A stretch of DNA of 52,330 bases from Oscillospiraceae bacterium (GTDB taxonomy: Bacteria; Bacillota; Clostridia; Oscillospirales; CAG-382), in NCBI GenBank assembly GCA_015065225.1, contig SVQR01000003.1, forward strand, positions 1 through 52,330, written 5' to 3'. Below the pieces are notes generated by a model. That model did no database searches, was not told where the DNA came from, and saw only the letters and a list, made by a program, of their open reading frames with translations. Shown here one piece after another: positions 17,003 to 25,332 of the stretch (position 1 is its first letter; every line of letters begins with the position of its first letter). The position numbers and the translations under genes were made by a program.

Positions 17003-17728
17003 ATGCTGTTCTTCTATATACGCCACGGGCATCCGATATATTCACCCGACAGCCTTACACCGCTCGGTGAACGTCAGGCGGAAGCTGTTGCAAAAAGGCT
17101 TGCGCTTTACGGCATAGATAAAGTTTATTCTTCAACGTCAAACAGAGCTAAACTTACCGCAAAGCCGACCTGCGAGCTTCTATGCAAAGAGCCGGAGCTT
17201 CTTGATTTTGCAAATGAGGGGCATGCATGGAAACAGCTCGGATGCTGGGCGGATGAGGAAAAGACAAAATGGACATGGCTCATAGATGTCCCGAAAATGA
17301 GACGCTTCCTGTGCGATCCCGAGGTTGTAAAGCTCGGACATAACTGGTACGATCATCCGAAATTTGCCGAATATGATTATAAAAAGGGCATAGACAGAGT
17401 GAGAACGGAAAGTGATAAGCTGTTCGCCTCCCTCGGCTATGAGCATATCCCGGGTACGGGGATGTACAAGGCGACAAATCCGAATAATGACAGAGTTGCA
17501 CTGTTTGCCCATGCGGGCTTCGGACTTACATTTCTGAGCTGCATCCTTGATATACCATACCCTCAGTTTGCCATACATTTTGATATATGCCATTCCGGAA
17601 TGACAGTCATAAATTTCGGTGACAACGGTGAAGGATATTCCATACCGAGAATCATGACATACTCCAATGACTCACATCTTTACCGTGAAGGCATCATGAC
17701 AGGCTACAATAACGGTATAAGATTCTGA
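17003..17728 (+). CDS. Histidine phosphatase family protein (phosphoglycerate mutase-like)
   Basis: Branch-1 histidine phosphatase, 241 residues. The catalytic RHG is at the very N-terminus (MLFFYIRHGHP, H8), followed by LTPLGERQAEAVAKRL and VYSSTSNRAKLTAKPT. The second catalytic His is in VALFAHAGFGLTFLS. The insert between them (ADEEKTKWTWLIDVPKMRRF and on) is longer than in cofactor-dependent mutases, so a small-molecule phosphatase, for example on a sugar phosphate, is likelier than glycolytic mutase. First gene of a probable three-gene transcript with the amidohydrolase fusion (36 bp on) and the dockerin protein. Confidence 0.85.
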   Translation: MLFFYIRHGHPIYSPDSLTPLGERQAEAVAKRLALYGIDKVYSSTSNRAKLTAKPTCELLCKEPELLDFANEGHAWKQLGCWADEEKTKWTWLIDVPKMRRFLCDPEVVKLGHNWYDHPKFAEYDYKKGIDRVRTESDKLFASLGYEHIPGTGMYKATNPNNDRVALFAHAGFGLTFLSCILDIPYPQFAIHFDICHSGMTVINFGDNGEGYSIPRIMTYSNDSHLYREGIMTGYNNGIRF

Positions 17729-17764
17729 TAAACACCCAAACAATAATATACGAGGTATAAACAA

Positions 17765-19441
17765 ATGAAAAAATTCGATATGCACATACATACCTACGAG
17801 CAGCACCCTGATCCCGAAAAGTTTGTTGCAGAGCTTGAAAAGTCGGGATTCTACGGCGGATGTATATTTTCTTCCCCCTCGGATGTTCCGGAAATAAGTC
17901 ACGGCATAAGCTTTGAGGCTCGTCTTGACGAGCTTGACAGATGGACAAAGGGCTACGAGGGCAGACTTTTCCCTGTAATATGGATGCATCCCACAGAGGA
18001 AAATGCGATAGAAAAAGTAAAGATAGCCGTTGACAGAGGTGTTGCGGGCTTTAAGTTTATCCTTCATGACATTTATGCAGGTGACGAAAGATGCCTTGCA
18101 CTCTTCCGTGAGATTGCAAAATACGATAAGCCGATATTCTTCCATTCCGGAATACTCTGGTCATCCATACCGGATGAGGTCTCAAAGTACAACCGTCCCG
18201 TAAACTGGGAGGCTATGCTGAAAGTGCCGGGACTTCGTTTCTCTCTCGGACACTGCTCGTGGCCGTGGGTGGATGAGTGTATTGCTCTTTACGGGCGACT
18301 CAACGATGCAAAGAAGCTGTTCAAAGATGGCGAAAAGCCCTGCGAGATGTTCTTTGATCTGACACCGGGAACACCCGACAATTATCGTGAAGAGCTCTTT
18401 ACAAAGCTTGTCGAGGTTGATATGGACAACGTAAACAATATCATGTTCGGCTGTGACCAGTGGGCGGAAAGGTACAAATCCGCAAGACTCGACCACATAT
18501 ATGAGATGGACAGAAAGATACTTGACAAGCTCGGCGTAAGTGTCGAAGTAAGAAAAAGGATATATCACGACAACCTCATGCGCTTTCTCGGTATCAATAA
18601 AGAAGTTCCGGAAAGGATTCCCTTTGTCAACAAAAAAGGCGTTGCCGATATCTGCCGCAAATGGTACAAAAAGCTGGAATTTCCGATGGAGTACGACAAC
18701 GATTTCGAGCTTCTCCTGAAGGAGTACAACATTTCGGATGCGATCACAGCGGACAAGTACGACTACAGCGAAAAGGACGGCAAGCGAAACCTTCTCTCAA
18801 TGCTCTTTATGTGCGAGGAGCTTGAAGAAAAGTACAGGGAAAAGGGCATAGACGAAAAGATACTCATTGACACCGCTAAGGACATAGTCCTCTGGACAAA
18901 CTCCTGGACAAACGTCAAAGGCGAGCTGTGTCTTTATGAGCTTCCCTGGCTGTCCTTCCATATGCAGATGAAGCTGTTCAGAATAGGAAGCCTTGAATTT
19001 GTGGCATCAAACACCGAATACAGTTGTCCGGAGCTTGGACTTTCAAAGGGCGATCCGATAGTCGAGATACATATTCCGGAGGGAGCGGATATGCGTCCCG
19101 AAAAGGTGGAAGAGTCGATAAATGCGGCAAAGGAATTCTTTGCGAAGTATTATCCTGAACACAAATATGAGCACTTCACGTTCCACTCATGGATAATGGA
19201 CAAGGAGCTTGCAAAACTTCTTAAGCCGGAAAGCAATATCCTTAAATTCCAGAATTCCTTCACAAGAATAGAATCGGAGATCACAGAGGATTATGCGGCT
19301 CTTCGATATGTATTCGGATGGGACACCACAAGAATGAATCTCCGCAGTCGCTATGCTTCCTCGAGCTTTGCGGAAAACATGAAAAAGCACGTTCTCAGCG
19401 GTGGAAAGCTGCATCTCGGCGTTGGTGTGAGAAAAAAATAA
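17765..19441 (+). CDS. Amidohydrolase fused to a GNAT-like acyltransferase module
   Basis: Two-part protein of 558 residues. Residues 1-285 are an amidohydrolase-2-like TIM barrel: metal motif FDMHIHTYEQH, then GVAGFKFILHD, PIFFHSGI, FSLGHCSW and MFGCDQWAER supply later strand-end ligands. Residues about 295-558 match the NAT_N/GNAT_C acyltransferase proteins normally found as a separate gene: ADICRKWYKKLEFPMEYD, KDGKRNLLSMLFMCEELEEK, ELPWLSFHMQMKLFRIG, VEIHIPEGADM, FHSWIMDKELAKLL and SNILKFQNSF. A barrel hydrolase joined to a transferase suggests sequential deacylation and re-acylation of one substrate, or regulation by acyl-CoA, but no function is established. The barrel assignment is firm and the C-terminal family is recognised from its characteristic motifs. 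Confidence 0.82.
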   Translation: MKKFDMHIHTYEQHPDPEKFVAELEKSGFYGGCIFSSPSDVPEISHGISFEARLDELDRWTKGYEGRLFPVIWMHPTEENAIEKVKIAVDRGVAGFKFILHDIYAGDERCLALFREIAKYDKPIFFHSGILWSSIPDEVSKYNRPVNWEAMLKVPGLRFSLGHCSWPWVDECIALYGRLNDAKKLFKDGEKPCEMFFDLTPGTPDNYREELFTKLVEVDMDNVNNIMFGCDQWAERYKSARLDHIYEMDRKILDKLGVSVEVRKRIYHDNLMRFLGINKEVPERIPFVNKKGVADICRKWYKKLEFPMEYDNDFELLLKEYNISDAITADKYDYSEKDGKRNLLSMLFMCEELEEKYREKGIDEKILIDTAKDIVLWTNSWTNVKGELCLYELPWLSFHMQMKLFRIGSLEFVASNTEYSCPELGLSKGDPIVEIHIPEGADMRPEKVEESINAAKEFFAKYYPEHKYEHFTFHSWIMDKELAKLLKPESNILKFQNSFTRIESEITEDYAALRYVFGWDTTRMNLRSRYASSSFAENMKKHVLSGGKLHLGVGVRKK

Positions 19442-19463
19442 TTTGTTCCGAAAGGATGGAGAA

Positions 19464-20591
19464 ATGACAGTAAGAAGATGCCGTTTGTCGGCGTTTTTGT
19501 CGGCAGTGATATTATTGATATATACCTTTGCGGTATTTGCCGTAAAGGCAGGGGATACCTCGACAGTACCCGGATATAAGCTCGTAAATACCTATGATGA
19601 GACAAAGGGGATTGTGACATCCGAGGTATACCTTACGGATGGGCTGGGACTTGTAGGACAGTTCGGACTATGCTACAATACGGAGCTTGTTACCCTTGCG
19701 GTGCCATTGACGGATGGCAGGATAATAACCGAATACGAGGAGCAGATGGCTTCGGGAAAACTGAAGATAACCCATTTTGTCACAGCAGACAACAAGTGCG
19801 TCATAACGAACGAGACCAATAAGCTGCACGATCTTATAAATGAAGAAACCGGCGAATTTTTCCTTGCATGGTATGCACCAAGCTCGTTAAAACTTGATGC
19901 TACAAGTGAGGACAAAAAGATAGCGACAGTGACATTCAAGGTCAATGACGGAGTTACTGCACAGGATATCGAGAGGGCGGGAAATGATGTTATAAGATTC
20001 TCCTCCCATACGCCTTCGGATACCAATGTTGTTGGTTACAGCTCGGGAGCTTACTGCGCAAATGAGGATAACACGCCTGTCAGAAACAATGGCAGAACAA
20101 AGTACTCCATAACACTTCTTACGGAATATGTGGGACTTTCCATTCCCGGTGGCTTTGATATTACTTTGAAGGAAAACGATAATGGCATAACCATCCCCGC
20201 AACACACGGAACATCAAATCGTATAATGCCTGTACCGCTGAATACACAAAGCTCGGAGATAAGATCTGTTTTGACTCTTCCGCTGAATATGGCGGCAGTT
20301 ATACAGACACGGGATGGTGAGGTATCACCGGAAATTGTAAAAACCGGCGACACAATAACTCTGACCAAGGGAAACATGAAGGAAACGATCGTCATCGCCG
20401 CAAAGAGTGACACGGACGGAGACGGAAATGTGACTATGGCAGATCTTAATACAATGATGCGCGTAATATCCGGTGATTTGGAGAATGCTCCGGAGGAAGC
20501 CTTGTACACTGTTGACACAAACGGTGACCGGGTGCTTTCCGATGAAGAATACGGTGGATTTATTGCGGATATCATTGAAAGCAATAAGTGA
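19464..20591 (+). CDS. Secreted cohesin-like/dockerin type I protein
   Basis: Exported protein of 375 residues. A signal peptide (MTVRRCRLSAF then a hydrophobic core to about residue 33, AVKA-GD) is followed by a cohesin-like beta-sandwich (about 35-175; SEVYLTDGLGLVGQFGLCYN) and a second beta region (about 200-305). A C-terminal type I dockerin (about 316-372) has two calcium loops, DTDGDGNVTMADLNTM and DTNGDRVLSDEEYGGF. The dockerin would plug it into a cohesin on a scaffold or cell-wall protein. The ATG at 19464 has AAAGGA 7 bp upstream. Being cotranscribed with cytoplasmic enzymes is unusual for a dockerin protein. No catalytic domain is apparent, so a binding or structural part is likely. 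Confidence 0.82.
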   Translation: MTVRRCRLSAFLSAVILLIYTFAVFAVKAGDTSTVPGYKLVNTYDETKGIVTSEVYLTDGLGLVGQFGLCYNTELVTLAVPLTDGRIITEYEEQMASGKLKITHFVTADNKCVITNETNKLHDLINEETGEFFLAWYAPSSLKLDATSEDKKIATVTFKVNDGVTAQDIERAGNDVIRFSSHTPSDTNVVGYSSGAYCANEDNTPVRNNGRTKYSITLLTEYVGLSIPGGFDITLKENDNGITIPATHGTSNRIMPVPLNTQSSEIRSVLTLPLNMAAVIQTRDGEVSPEIVKTGDTITLTKGNMKETIVIAAKSDTDGDGNVTMADLNTMMRVISGDLENAPEEALYTVDTNGDRVLSDEEYGGFIADIIESNK

Positions 20592-20598
20592 AAAATAC

Positions 20599-20641
20599 AT
20601 GGCTGTGTCTATTTGGGTACAGCCATATTTTGTCCTTTTTA
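20599..20641 (+). terminator. Terminator after dockerin gene
   Basis: ATGGCTGT (20599-20606) / ACAGCCAT (20619-20626), followed by ATTTTGTCCTTTTT. The next promoter overlaps its T run. Confidence 0.8.
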
Positions 20642-20665
20642 CAAAACGCAAAAAAATGATATAAT
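20638..20665 (+). promoter_or_regulatory. Promoter for sialidase-AraC fusion gene
   Basis: TTTACA (20638-20643), 16-bp spacer, TATAAT (20660-20665); AAAGGAG lies 8 bp before the ATG at 20722. Confidence 0.7.
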
Positions 20666-20721
20666 TCCGAAAAAATGTATGATAGTATAAATTTATAGAA
20701 TCCCCCAAAGGAGAAACTACC

Positions 20722-22401
20722 ATGCTGATAACAGATAAGGAAATACTCAAAAAATATACTGCCGAAAACCGCATATGGCAGGGAATATCAAGTATTGAAG
20801 TAACAAAAAAAGGCAGAATATTCGTCACTTTCTATTCCGGTTACATAAAGGAGCATTTCGGAAACTATGTTCTTCTTATAAAATCGGATGATGACGGAAA
20901 GACATTCTCCGATCCCATCGCCGTTGCATATAAGGACGAGAATCACAGATGCTATGATCCTGTTTTGTGGATAGATCCTCTCGGAAGACTTTGGTTTATC
21001 TGGGCTCTGCTTCCCGCAAACGGTGTTTATGCTTCGGTTTGTGACGATCCGGATGCGGATGAACTCGTATGGTCAACGCCACGGAAAATAGGAAACGATG
21101 TTATGATGTGCAGACCTACCGTTCTTTCGACAGGGGAATGGCTGTTCCCGATAGCCGTGTGGAGAAGGGGACTTGTACCTCACATCTGGCCGGAAACAAG
21201 AATACCCGATTGTGAGACAGGTGCATTCGTATACAAGACCACAGATAACGGAGAGACCTTTACAAAACTCGGAGGCGCAAGGGTAGAGGGCAGAAGCTTT
21301 GATGAACACATGACTCTGGAGCTTCCAGACGGAAGACTGAGGCTCTTTGCCCGTACAGGCTACGGTATAGGTGCATCCGATTCCTACGACAGAGGAAAGA
21401 CCTGGGGAGCATCTTTCAACACAGGTTACGGCGGACCTTGCTCGAGATTCCATATAACAAGGCTTTCTTCCGGTAGGCTTCTTCTTATCAATCACTATAA
21501 TTACACCTCCAGAAACAATCTTTATGCGATGCTCTCGGAGGATGAGGGCAAGACCTGGAAGTACAAGCTGCTTCTTGACGAACGAAATGAAGTGTCCTAT
21601 CCGGATGCTGTTGAGCGCAACGGTTATATCTACATAACCTACGACAGAGAGCGCGGAGGCTTTATGGGATCCTTTGCGGCGGCGTACAGTAAAGCCCGTG
21701 AGATTCTTGTGGCAAAGATAACCGAGGATGATATTATCGAGGGTACGCTTAAAAGTGACGGTTACCTTAAATGTGTTGCCTCAAAGCTCGGAAGATATTG
21801 CCGTGACGATGTGGAAAATCCCTATATGTTCCTTCCGCAGTATGATACGGTGGGAGCTGTAAAACAGATAATGAATGACCATCCGAGAGAGAAGTATATC
21901 TCCGTGATATTCGATGCTTTCTCCGTGAACTGCACCAATATGCACAAGCTTGACTGCGAAAAGCTTGATGCACTCATTACCCGCTTTGACGAGCATGACG
22001 GCTATGACGACGAGATACTTGAAGAAATAATCGTTCTTGTAAAAAATGTCACGGAAAGCAAGACACAGTCCGTGCCCGTTATCGACAGGATAAAGTCTGT
22101 CATTGAGGAAAACCTTGAAGCCGACATATCTGTTGCGGATGTTGCGAAAAAGATAGGCATGAGCAAGTTCTATATGTCCCACATTTTCAAAAAAGCGACA
22201 GCAATAACCGTTGTTGATTACAAGAACGAGCTCAAGCTCACAAAGGCAAAGAAATTGCTTGTTACCACAGATGACAGCATAACGGACATCGCATACTCCT
22301 GCGGATTCGGCTCTGCCAGCTATTTTACCGAACGGTTTACAAAGGCGGAAGGGATACAGCCGGGCAAATACAGAGTGCTTAACAAGAAAGATAAAAGATA
22401 A
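20722..22401 (+). CDS. Sialidase-like BNR propeller fused to AraC DNA-binding domain
   Basis: Single 559-residue chain joining an enzyme fold to a transcription factor domain. Residues 1-345 form a BNR propeller with four Asp-box-like motifs (SDDDGKTF, TDNGETF, SYDRGKTW, SEDEGKTW) and EHMTLELPDGRLRLFARTGYGIG, as in uncharacterised GH33-like proteins. A linker region (about 350-450, NDHPREKYISVIFDAF) follows. Residues about 453-555 are a complete AraC double helix-turn-helix: ADISVADVAKKIGMSKFYMSHIFKK and SITDIAYSCGFGSASYFTERF. Inference: the propeller acts as sugar sensor, or an enzyme that also regulates its own pathway. No stop or frameshift separates the parts. The HTH is strikingly similar to the stand-alone one at 38004. 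Confidence 0.88.
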   Translation: MLITDKEILKKYTAENRIWQGISSIEVTKKGRIFVTFYSGYIKEHFGNYVLLIKSDDDGKTFSDPIAVAYKDENHRCYDPVLWIDPLGRLWFIWALLPANGVYASVCDDPDADELVWSTPRKIGNDVMMCRPTVLSTGEWLFPIAVWRRGLVPHIWPETRIPDCETGAFVYKTTDNGETFTKLGGARVEGRSFDEHMTLELPDGRLRLFARTGYGIGASDSYDRGKTWGASFNTGYGGPCSRFHITRLSSGRLLLINHYNYTSRNNLYAMLSEDEGKTWKYKLLLDERNEVSYPDAVERNGYIYITYDRERGGFMGSFAAAYSKAREILVAKITEDDIIEGTLKSDGYLKCVASKLGRYCRDDVENPYMFLPQYDTVGAVKQIMNDHPREKYISVIFDAFSVNCTNMHKLDCEKLDALITRFDEHDGYDDEILEEIIVLVKNVTESKTQSVPVIDRIKSVIEENLEADISVADVAKKIGMSKFYMSHIFKKATAITVVDYKNELKLTKAKKLLVTTDDSITDIAYSCGFGSASYFTERFTKAEGIQPGKYRVLNKKDKR

Positions 22402-22428
22402 GCGTTTTGTGTAATCGCAGGCAGTATC

Positions 22429-22454
22429 AAAAAAATGCCTCCGTAACGGAGGCA
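22429..22454 (-). terminator. Terminator after O-acetyltransferase
   Basis: ATGCCTCCG/CGGAGGCAT with TAA loop (22435-22454); the minus strand continues into seven Ts. The stem could also stop the convergent fusion gene. Confidence 0.85.
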
Positions 22455-22488
22455 TCAATACAGTAATTGGTATGTCATCCCGACGGTT

Positions 22489-23079
22489 TTACGGAGCTGT
22501 CGGGTATCTTTTTTTGTCTTCTTCGGTAATAGCTCTCATTACCTTGCAAGGAACACCGCAGGCAACCACATTCGATGGTATATCCTTTGTTACAACACTG
22601 CCGGCACCGATGACTGCGTTGTCGCCGATTGTAACACCGCCGAGAACGATAACGCCCGCACCGAACCATACATTGTTTCCGACAGTTATGGGAAGAGCAA
22701 CTTCAAGTCCCGCATTCCGTTGCCCGGCATCTATAGCGTGTTCCGCAGTGGTAAATACACAGTTTGGTGCGATAAACACATGATCGCCGAAGGTTACGGC
22801 ACATCCGTCGAGTATCTGACAGTTGCGGTTGGCGAAGAAATAGTCTCCCACATAGACATTATATCCGTAATCGCAGTAGAAAGGGGAGACCACATTGATG
22901 TCCTTTCCCGCCTTGCCGAGTATTTTTCCGAGTAGCTCTGTTCTTTTTTGAGAATCTCTGTGGCTTGTCATGTTGAGTTCACTGCAAAGATCCCAGCAAT
23001 GTGCTATTTCGGACAGGAGCTCCTTGTCGTAGTTTGCATCGTATAAAAAGCCTTTGGCTCGCTTTTCTTTTTCTGTCAT
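22489..23079 (-). CDS. Sugar O-acetyltransferase (Maa/LacA type, left-handed beta-helix)
   Basis: Acetyl-CoA-dependent O-acetyltransferase of the maltose/galactoside class, 196 residues. The N-terminal maltose-acetyltransferase segment (MTEKEKRAKGFLYDANYDKE) is followed by hexapeptide repeats from about residue 70 (YVGDYFFANRNCQILDG, VTFGDHVFIAP). The catalytic His is in TTAEHAIDAGQRN, and the coil end reads VTIGDNAVIGAGSVVTKDIP. Acetylation of sugars is thought to detoxify or mark non-metabolisable sugars. It follows the GH3 gene by 90 bp and may share its transcript. AAAGGA precedes the ATG. Confidence 0.93.
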   Translation of the reverse strand: MTEKEKRAKGFLYDANYDKELLSEIAHCWDLCSELNMTSHRDSQKRTELLGKILGKAGKDINVVSPFYCDYGYNVYVGDYFFANRNCQILDGCAVTFGDHVFIAPNCVFTTAEHAIDAGQRNAGLEVALPITVGNNVWFGAGVIVLGGVTIGDNAVIGAGSVVTKDIPSNVVACGVPCKVMRAITEEDKKRYPTAP

Positions 23080-23169
23080 GTCGTTTGTTTCCTTTGAGGT
23101 TTTTATCGGTAGAGTATCCGATTGTAAAAATGAAAGACATTGATGCTGAGCATGATGAATTATGGATAC

Positions 23170-24834
23170 TCAGTCATATACATCATCATTTCTCTTGATG
23201 GGATTTAGGGGGAATGGATTATAATCCGTAAACTCTATTTCTCCGTAAAGGCCTTTGACAAAGCCTTCGACAGTCTCCTTGTTGTAGCTGTAACAGTTGA
23301 TGAATGTCTTTGCCGCAGTGAAATAGTTGAAGAAGATATCTGTGCTTCCGAAGGATATGCCTATTGACTTTTCAACTCCCTTTGTCATGATAAGTCCCAT
23401 CATTTTACATTCGTCGCCGAAGAAGTACGGTCCGCCTGCGGGAGCATGGAAGCCTATGAAGGTGGAATAAACTATGAGGTCATAGTCTGCTATAGTGTCG
23501 TTATCCTCACGCTTGTATCCGATCTGAAAATCTACTGTTGCTCCGTGTCTTTCGAATTCGGGAATGGCATATTGCTGTATGCTGTCGGAACAGTACTTTG
23601 AGTAACCGATATAGACTATCTTTACCTTCTTTATCTTGTTTTTGTCTATCGGAACGATACCGGTTCTGTTGGCGGTCATGGTGATGCCCTTTTTCGCTAT
23701 GTCCTCGGAAACGGCGTGGATATTATCCTCTACCCTCTTGCGTTCCTCCGCTGTAGGCTTCTTTATCTCACCTTCAGTGAAAATGCCATACTTTTCCTTC
23801 ATTTTAAGAACACGTCTGCAGGCATCGTTTATTCTCTCCTCGGAAAGATCACCGGCAAGAACAGCTCTTTCTATAATATCAATATAGTCAAGCTCAACAG
23901 GACCAAGTATCATGTCGATACCGCATTTAAGACATTCAACATACACCTTTTCCGGCGGATACACCGCGTTAAATGCTTTCATGTCGACACCGTCGGTGAG
24001 AACCACACCTTCAAATCCGAGCTTGCCCTTTATAAGCTCTGTCACGACCTTATATGAAAGCGTACAGGGCAAAAGTGCACCGTCCACCATAGTATCGTCA
24101 ACGGCTTTGAAAGTTTTGTGCCCAACCATGATGCTGTCAACTCCTGCTTCTATACAAGCCTTGAATTCACGTCCTTGCGTCTTTTCCCAGTATTCGTAGC
24201 TCTGAGAATAGGAAGCGGTGCAAAAGTGTGAATCTCTATATTCGTAAGGATCGGAGCCGGGGAAATGCTTTACTCCCGTTGCAACGCCCGCATCCTGCAT
24301 ACCTTTTATAAATGCTGTAAGAATCTTACAGTTATTCTCCGTATCCGAGGATGTCTGACGAAGATCCACATAGTGTCCTGCATTGTCTGCAATAGGACTC
24401 CATACCCAACGGAAGCCTGATATATGAAGATCGTCACCGAGAGCCTTGGCGTATCTGTAAGCAAGCTCCTCATCTCTTGTAGCACCGAGACCTGCGGCGG
24501 TGGGAAGTGCCGCATGACCTTCAAACTTCGATGCGGGAATACCCTGAGCACAGTCTATCGCAGGCATAAAGGGAACTGACATATGCTTGTTTGCATAGTT
24601 CACAAAGTCAATAAACATATCGTCCTTGCGTCCCTCAAGGTTTGGATTGCCCATTTCCGCTTCGATATATCTGTAGGTCTCCTTCGGCTGAGTTGATACC
24701 CAGTCCGAGCCTATAACATTGTTTTTGAAGTATTCGGATGGCTTCTCCAACTTTCCGAGATTTGAATGATTGAAGATAAGTGTCTGACCTATCTTTTCAC
24801 GAAGTGTCATTTCTTCAAGCTTGGGTGTTTTCAT
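23170..24834 (-). CDS. GH3 family glycosidase (NagZ-like, beta-N-acetylhexosaminidase type)
   Basis: Family GH3 enzyme of 554 residues without signal peptide, so cytoplasmic. The N-terminal barrel has MPAIDCAQGIP, FRWVWSPIADN, and KHFPGSDPYEYRDSH, which matches the NagZ-type KHFPG...DSH loop carrying the catalytic His (H203). The nucleophile is D281 in VVLTDGVDMKA. A second alpha/beta domain follows (about 375-554). The His-Asp loop points to N-acetyl-beta-hexosaminidase or phosphorylase rather than beta-glucosidase. Start supported by AAGGAG and a promoter at 24868-24896. Neighbouring O-acetyltransferase suggests aminosugar or host-glycan processing. Confidence 0.88.
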   Translation of the reverse strand: MKTPKLEEMTLREKIGQTLIFNHSNLGKLEKPSEYFKNNVIGSDWVSTQPKETYRYIEAEMGNPNLEGRKDDMFIDFVNYANKHMSVPFMPAIDCAQGIPASKFEGHAALPTAAGLGATRDEELAYRYAKALGDDLHISGFRWVWSPIADNAGHYVDLRQTSSDTENNCKILTAFIKGMQDAGVATGVKHFPGSDPYEYRDSHFCTASYSQSYEYWEKTQGREFKACIEAGVDSIMVGHKTFKAVDDTMVDGALLPCTLSYKVVTELIKGKLGFEGVVLTDGVDMKAFNAVYPPEKVYVECLKCGIDMILGPVELDYIDIIERAVLAGDLSEERINDACRRVLKMKEKYGIFTEGEIKKPTAEERKRVEDNIHAVSEDIAKKGITMTANRTGIVPIDKNKIKKVKIVYIGYSKYCSDSIQQYAIPEFERHGATVDFQIGYKREDNDTIADYDLIVYSTFIGFHAPAGGPYFFGDECKMMGLIMTKGVEKSIGISFGSTDIFFNYFTAAKTFINCYSYNKETVEGFVKGLYGEIEFTDYNPFPLNPIKRNDDVYD

Positions 24835-24867
24835 GTTGATTCTCCTTTTTTCGATGCTGATACTGAC

Positions 24868-24896
24868 AGTATAGGCTTTTTTTGTGGTGATGTCAA
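24868..24896 (-). promoter_or_regulatory. Promoter for GH3 gene
   Basis: Minus strand: TTGACA (24896-24891), 17-bp spacer, TATACT (24873-24868). Confidence 0.85.
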
Positions 24897-24991
24897 TATA
24901 TATTTTATTATTTTAGATGGAATATATTGCTTTTTTCTGAAATGTGATTATCATTGAAATACAAAAGTCCTGTGTGAAAGAAAACGGTTTT

Positions 24992-25066
24992 ATGATAACG
25001 GCAAAGAACTACGGTGCATACGGTGACGGAATACATGACGATTATATGACAATGCAAAAAGCCTTT
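24992..25066 (+). pseudogene. 5' fragment of pectate-lyase-superfamily (GH28-like) gene
   Basis: The translated start ITAKNYGAYGDGIHDDYMTM matches the N-terminal signature of pectate-lyase-superfamily beta-helix enzymes (consensus of the type YGAxGDGxxDD...Q.A). After QKAF the frame runs directly into a transposase C-terminus. Only about 25 codons remain and nothing downstream matches the rest of such a gene. It is best read as the stump of a polygalacturonase-type gene removed by an insertion-element rearrangement. No signal peptide precedes the motif in the visible frame. Confidence 0.65.
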
Positions 25067-25266
25067 GACAGATTGAAAGTTGAAATGTTTACAGAGAAAA
25101 ATTTGAAAGCATTAACGCTTCCATTGATGAATTAAAAAGGTATATTGACTACTACAATAACGAAAGAATATCTATGAAACCAAAAGGAATGAGTCCGGCG
25201 CAATACCGAACTCATTCACAAGCAGGTTAAGACTTATTTTTGTCTAAACTTTGGGATCCACTTCAA
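25064..25266 (+). mobile_element. Decayed IS3-family (IS150-type) 3' end: orfB C-terminus and right inverted repeat
   Basis: DRLKVEMF followed, after a frameshift in the A run near 25097-25102, by FESINASIDELKRYIDYYNN, then ERISMKPKGMSPAQYRTHSQ and a stop at 25228-25230. This is the well-known C-terminal end of IS3/IS150-group transposases (rve_3 region, YYNNERI...KG(M/L)SP..YR). About 10 bp on, GTCTAAACTTTGGGATCCACTTCA (25242-25265) is the expected right-terminal inverted repeat position. The left part of the element, including the DDE core, is missing. Non-functional. Confidence 0.8.
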
Positions 25267-25332
25267 CTATGCTCCGGCTTCTTTGGCAATTCATTGTTGA
25301 TATCCGAATCTGCCATTCAAATGATCCCGTGT

